Assembly (NCBI GenBank): GCA_023384575.1
Contig: JAHDVP010000037.1
Coordinates: 1-54,934, forward strand
DNA: 54,934 nt
Source: Acidobacteriota bacterium
Lineage (GTDB): Bacteria; Acidobacteriota; Vicinamibacteria; Vicinamibacterales; JAFNAJ01
Reading direction: 5' to 3'
The notes under the pieces are model-generated. The model ran no database searches. It was not told the origin of the DNA and worked only from the letters and a program-made list of their open reading frames with translations. Below, piece by piece: positions 50,708 through 54,934 of the stretch. Within the stretch, counting starts at the first letter, position 1. Each line of letters begins with the position of its first letter. The position numbers and the translations under genes are program-made.

Positions 50708-51418
50708 TTACCGACCCGCCAGCGCGAGCGACAGCACACCGACCGTCGCCAGCACCTGACCGACCCAGAAGACGAACGCCCACTTGATCAGGTCGGCCCG
50801 CAGCGACGCCATCTCCGTGCGCAGGTCGGCTCCCTGCTTGGCCAGTTCTTGCCGAACATCCGACCTGAGGTCGCCCACCTGCTCTCGTACCTCCGACCTG
50901 AGCTCGCCCATCTCCTGTCGCAGTTCCGACCTGAGCTCGCCCATCTCCTGTCGCACATCCGACCTGAGGTCGGCCATCTCCTGTCGCAGGGCCGAGCCGA
51001 GCGCGGCCGTCTCCTGGCGCAATTCTGCGCCCTGGGCCGCCAGCTCCTGCCGCAGGGCCGAGCCGAGCGCAGCCATCTCCTGACGCAACTCTGCGCCCTG
51101 GGCCGCCAGCTCCTGCCGCAGCTGCGAACCGAGGTGGAACATCTCGGCGTGAAGGGTCAGGTCGAGGGCCCTCACGGCCTGGTGGGTCTCGCCGCGGTGC
51201 ACGGCGAACTCGGCCCGAACCGTGGAGCGCAAGTCGGCGATCTCGACCTGCAGACGGCCGAGCTCGTCGACGAGCGTCCGTCGTACCTCGAGCGTCGCCG
51301 CGCCAATCACCTCACCGCTCCACTCCTCGTAGGTCTCGTCGAGCAGGTTCGAGAGGTCGCGCGACGCCTCGGCTCCGAGCCGCGCAGCCAGCGCCGCGGG
51401 CAGCGATGCTCCGTGCAT
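50708..51418 (-). CDS. Hendecad-repeat coiled-coil protein with C-terminal membrane anchor
   Basis: 236 residues. Residues 1-95 are helical. Residues 100-210 are about ten 11-residue repeats of the type [11 protein letters not shown], i.e. a long right-handed coiled coil, and '[21 protein letters not shown]' anchors it (211-234). It resembles DUF1640/CCDC90-like proteins, coiled-coil tail-anchored membrane proteins. Probably oligomeric; role unknown. The repeats are also 33-base DNA repeats. It is convergent to the redox operon and divergent from typA. Confidence 0.75.
   Translation of the reverse strand: MHGASLPAALAARLGAEASRDLSNLLDETYEEWSGEVIGAATLEVRRTLVDELGRLQVEIADLRSTVRAEFAVHRGETHQAVRALDLTLHAEMFHLGSQLRQELAAQGAELRQEMAALGSALRQELAAQGAELRQETAALGSALRQEMADLRSDVRQEMGELRSELRQEMGELRSEVREQVGDLRSDVRQELAKQGADLRTEMASLRADLIKWAFVFWVGQVLATVGVLSLALAGR
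50789..51121 (-). repeat. 33-base tandem repeats inside the coiled-coil gene
   Basis: About ten imperfect 33-base units, each encoding one hendecad, with two sub-types (…ELRSE and …AAQGAE). Neighbouring units are nearly identical in DNA, which points to recent unit gain or loss. Confidence 0.75.
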
Positions 51419-51572
51419 GGATCACCAACGCGTTTCTTCGACCTTCCCGACGACGACGATGCCATCGTCGGACAGGGGGATCAAGCGCGAAGAACGTGCC
51501 AGGCGAGTCGCCGGATCGAGTTCCACACGATCCACCACTAGCACCGCGCGCGTGGTCACGGCCTCCCGCTGT

Positions 51573-51578
51573 TATACT
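51573..51578 (+). promoter_or_regulatory. -10 box directly before typA
   Basis: TATACT ends 6 bases before ATG 51585, so the predicted start point is the A of the ATG. No clear -35 box. Confidence 0.5.
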
Positions 51579-51584
51579 GGCGGG

Positions 51585-53423
<1,839 letters not shown>

Positions 53424-53712
53424 GGCCTTCGATTTCGCAGGTGCGGCGACGTCATCTGAGAGCGCCGAGTGGCTCACTCAGCACTGACTGAGTCCTGAGC
53501 GAGCGACACGTCACCGAACCTGCGAGTCGAAGGACTGAGCCTGAGGGAGCCGGGGCTTCAGCGGCACCGGCCGCTCGCGGCCTGCGTCTTGCCGCGTCGC
53601 AGAAACTGACGCGCATCGCGACTCCGGGTGTTGCCGTTCCTGCACGGCGGACGGCACGTGGCGCACCAATCCGGCTCCAGCCCATGGCACAGGTCTTCCG
53701 TGGGCGACTGCC
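53424..53712. other. Intergenic region between typA and the integrase
   Basis: Dominated by the palindromic repeat at 53426-53533. The remaining 180 bases are GC-rich. I find no GTTRRRY or RYYYAAC box as expected of attI or attC sites, and no clear LexA box. Confidence 0.5.
53426..53533 (+). repeat. About 100-base palindromic repeat element, copy 2
   Basis: The arms CCTTCGATTTCGCAGGT (53426-53442) and ACCTGCGAGTCGAAGG (53518-53533) pair imperfectly, and pairing continues inwards (GCGACGT / ACGTCAC) to a centre CTCACTCAG-CA-CTGACTGAG. The element shares blocks with the minus strand of 26801-26899. It could fold into one long hairpin as single-stranded DNA or RNA, and may also end the typA transcript. 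Confidence 0.7.
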
Positions 53713-54699
53713 ATGAGTGGTGCAGATCGGCCGAAGCCTCGCCTGCTGGATCAGGTACGGCACACCCTCCGCCTGGGGCACTACAGTCTCCGGACCGAGG
53801 AGGCGTACGTGACCTGGATCCGGCGCTTCATCTTGTTCCATGACAAGCGGCATCCCTCGGAGATGGGCGAACGCGAGGTCGTGGCGTTCCTGACTCACCT
53901 GGCGGTCGAGCGACATGTGAGCGTCTCGACGCAGAACCAGGCGCTTGGGGCGGTGCTCTTCCTGTACCGGAAGGTGTTGCGCCGGGAGTTGGCAGACCTG
54001 ACCGCCGTTGTCCGGGCTCGTCGACCCATGCGCCTTCCCGTGGTGCTGAGCCGTGGTGAAGTGCAGGCCGTGCTCAACCAGTTGGGCGGCGTGCCCTGGA
54101 TGGTGGGTGCGTTGCTGTACGGCTCAGGGCTGCGTCTCAACGAGTGTCTGGCGCTGCGGGTGAAGGACGTGGACTTCGAGCGGCGGCAGATCGTCGTCCG
54201 GCAGGGCAAGGGCGCCAAGGACCGCGTCGTGCCGCTGCCGGGACTCGTCGTGCCGCGCCTCGAAGGGCACCTGGGCCGCGTTCGTGCGTTGTTCGACGCC
54301 GATCGGAAGGCGGGCGTGGGAGGCGTCGTGATTCCCGACGGGCTGTCGCGGAAGTATCCCACGGCGCCGCTGGAGTGGCCGTGGCAGTTCGTGTTTCCGG
54401 CGGGACGGGTGTGTCGGGACGCGCGCTGGGGCGGGCCGACGCGATATCACCTCCACGAGACGGCGATCCAGCGAGAGGTGGCGGCGGCGGTACGTCGAGC
54501 TGCACTTGGAAAGCGCATCAGTTGTCACACGTTTCGGCACTCGTTTGCGACTCACCTCTTGGAGGATGGCTACGACATTCGCACCGTACAGGAACTGCTG
54601 GGGCACCGGGATGTGAGCACGACGATGATCTACACGCATGTCCTGCAACGGGGTGCGCTGGGCGTTCGAAGCTCTGCGGACCGTCTCTCGCCGCCGTGA
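53713..54699 (+). CDS. intI: Integron integrase (IntI-type tyrosine recombinase)
   Basis: 328 residues. SAM-like N-domain ('LLDQVRHTLRLGHYSLRTEEAYVTWIRRF' in part) and catalytic domain with Arg141, His272, Arg275, His298 and Tyr307, all present. Residues 207-232 ('IPDGLSRKYPTAPLEWPWQF' and 'VFPAG') are the extra segment unique to integron integrases, needed for binding folded attC sites. The C-terminus 'DVSTTMIYTHVLQRGALGVRS' is also IntI-like. Appears intact. No attC array or cassette gene lies in the 235 bases downstream, and typA lies upstream. Confidence 0.92.
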   Translation: MSGADRPKPRLLDQVRHTLRLGHYSLRTEEAYVTWIRRFILFHDKRHPSEMGEREVVAFLTHLAVERHVSVSTQNQALGAVLFLYRKVLRRELADLTAVVRARRPMRLPVVLSRGEVQAVLNQLGGVPWMVGALLYGSGLRLNECLALRVKDVDFERRQIVVRQGKGAKDRVVPLPGLVVPRLEGHLGRVRALFDADRKAGVGGVVIPDGLSRKYPTAPLEWPWQFVFPAGRVCRDARWGGPTRYHLHETAIQREVAAAVRRAALGKRISCHTFRHSFATHLLEDGYDIRTVQELLGHRDVSTTMIYTHVLQRGALGVRSSADRLSPP

Positions 54700-54934
54700 T
54701 GCGGCATTCGGCTTTCGGCCACTGGCCACGGCGACCGGTCGACGACGACAGTCCGTCGTCTTGTCCCTGTTTGGTGACCTCACGGAACGTGAACCGACGG
54801 CCAGTGGTCCTATCGCCGACTCCAGGTGGCCGGCCGCCAGCCGGATCGTCCGATTGGGATTGGACTGACGGGCGCCTCCTGGCGCTATGCTGACCACGCT
54901 CGCTGGGTTCTCCAGTGGCTATCCAGGGGAGTCG
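54700..54934. other. Region after the integrase, no gene seen
   Basis: Begins with heptamer repeats (54702-54736). Related sequence returns in inverted form near 54796-54843, so the two could pair. A -10-like TATGCT at 54886-54891 may serve a gene starting beyond the window. An open frame antisense to the integrase end is not convincing. Confidence 0.4.
54702..54736 (+). repeat. Degenerate heptanucleotide array (CGGCNNN-like x5)
   Basis: CGGCATT, CGGCTTT, CGGCCAC, TGGCCAC, GGCGACC follow in 7-base phase directly after the integrase stop, the same theme as at 1750 and 4604. Confidence 0.6.

Noticed and set aside
50789-51121. CRISPR-like array
   Set aside because: The 33-base repeats are contiguous with no spacers, and encode a regular hendecad coiled coil in frame.
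53426-53533. attC or attI site of an integron
   Set aside because: Size and hairpin shape are suggestive, but no RYYYAAC/GTTRRRY pair flanks it, and a related copy lies 27 kb away in a non-integron context.

Overview
The window is GC-rich, coding-dense bacterial DNA with about 48 protein genes and no rRNA or tRNA that I could recognise. Gene content (fused E1 alpha/beta dehydrogenase, DUF4252 protein after an ECF sigma factor, ADP-forming acyl-CoA ligase, GcvH-like proteins beside an NrfD subunit, many glycan genes) fits a free-living heterotrophic Gram-negative. Acidobacteriota, perhaps the Vicinamibacteria, is my best guess, but this is inference from gene style and not a proven placement.

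Layout. 1-22.4 kb is a surface glycan/lipid assembly region: a secreted Pro-rich protein, SGNH hydrolase, MBOAT acyltransferase, Wzx-type flippase, three polytopic GT39-like glycosyltransferases, a polyprenyl-phosphate sugar synthase-like GT2, a GT4, two methyltransferases, a GNAT protein, a polysaccharide-deacetylase-like protein and two radical SAM enzymes. A TPR membrane protein and a Tat-exported FAD oxidoreductase sit inside it. 22-26.8 kb holds yqeY, murJ, an MFS exporter, a rhomboid protease and a cupin. 27-42 kb is central metabolism and regulation: E1 dehydrogenase, a propeller protein, a crotonase with an XRE regulator, an ECF sigma operon, nicotinamidase, a receiver protein, a di-heme peroxidase-like lipoprotein, acyl-CoA ligase, and pncB overlapping a nucleoside kinase gene.

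42.1-50.6 kb is the most interesting part. A two-component operon (histidine kinase with heme-binding-type Cys/His motifs, archaemetzincin, sigma-54 response regulator) has its own -24/-12 promoter. A 300-base control region follows, with inverted-repeat operator-like sites and a second -24/-12 promoter. This leads into an operon encoding a small Cys-rich protein, a 33-residue membrane peptide, a Tat-exported four-cluster ferredoxin, an NrfD/HybB quinone-site subunit, a triheme cytochrome and two membrane-anchored GcvH-like proteins. Both GcvH-like proteins lack the lipoyl lysine. I read this as a sensor-controlled membrane redox complex with no obvious catalytic subunit in the window.

50.7-54.9 kb has a hendecad-repeat coiled-coil protein, typA, a roughly 100-base palindromic repeat (second copy at 26.8 kb), and an integron-type integrase with no recognisable attC sites or cassettes. 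Several genes have a -10-like box 5-9 bases before the start codon, which suggests leaderless mRNAs.
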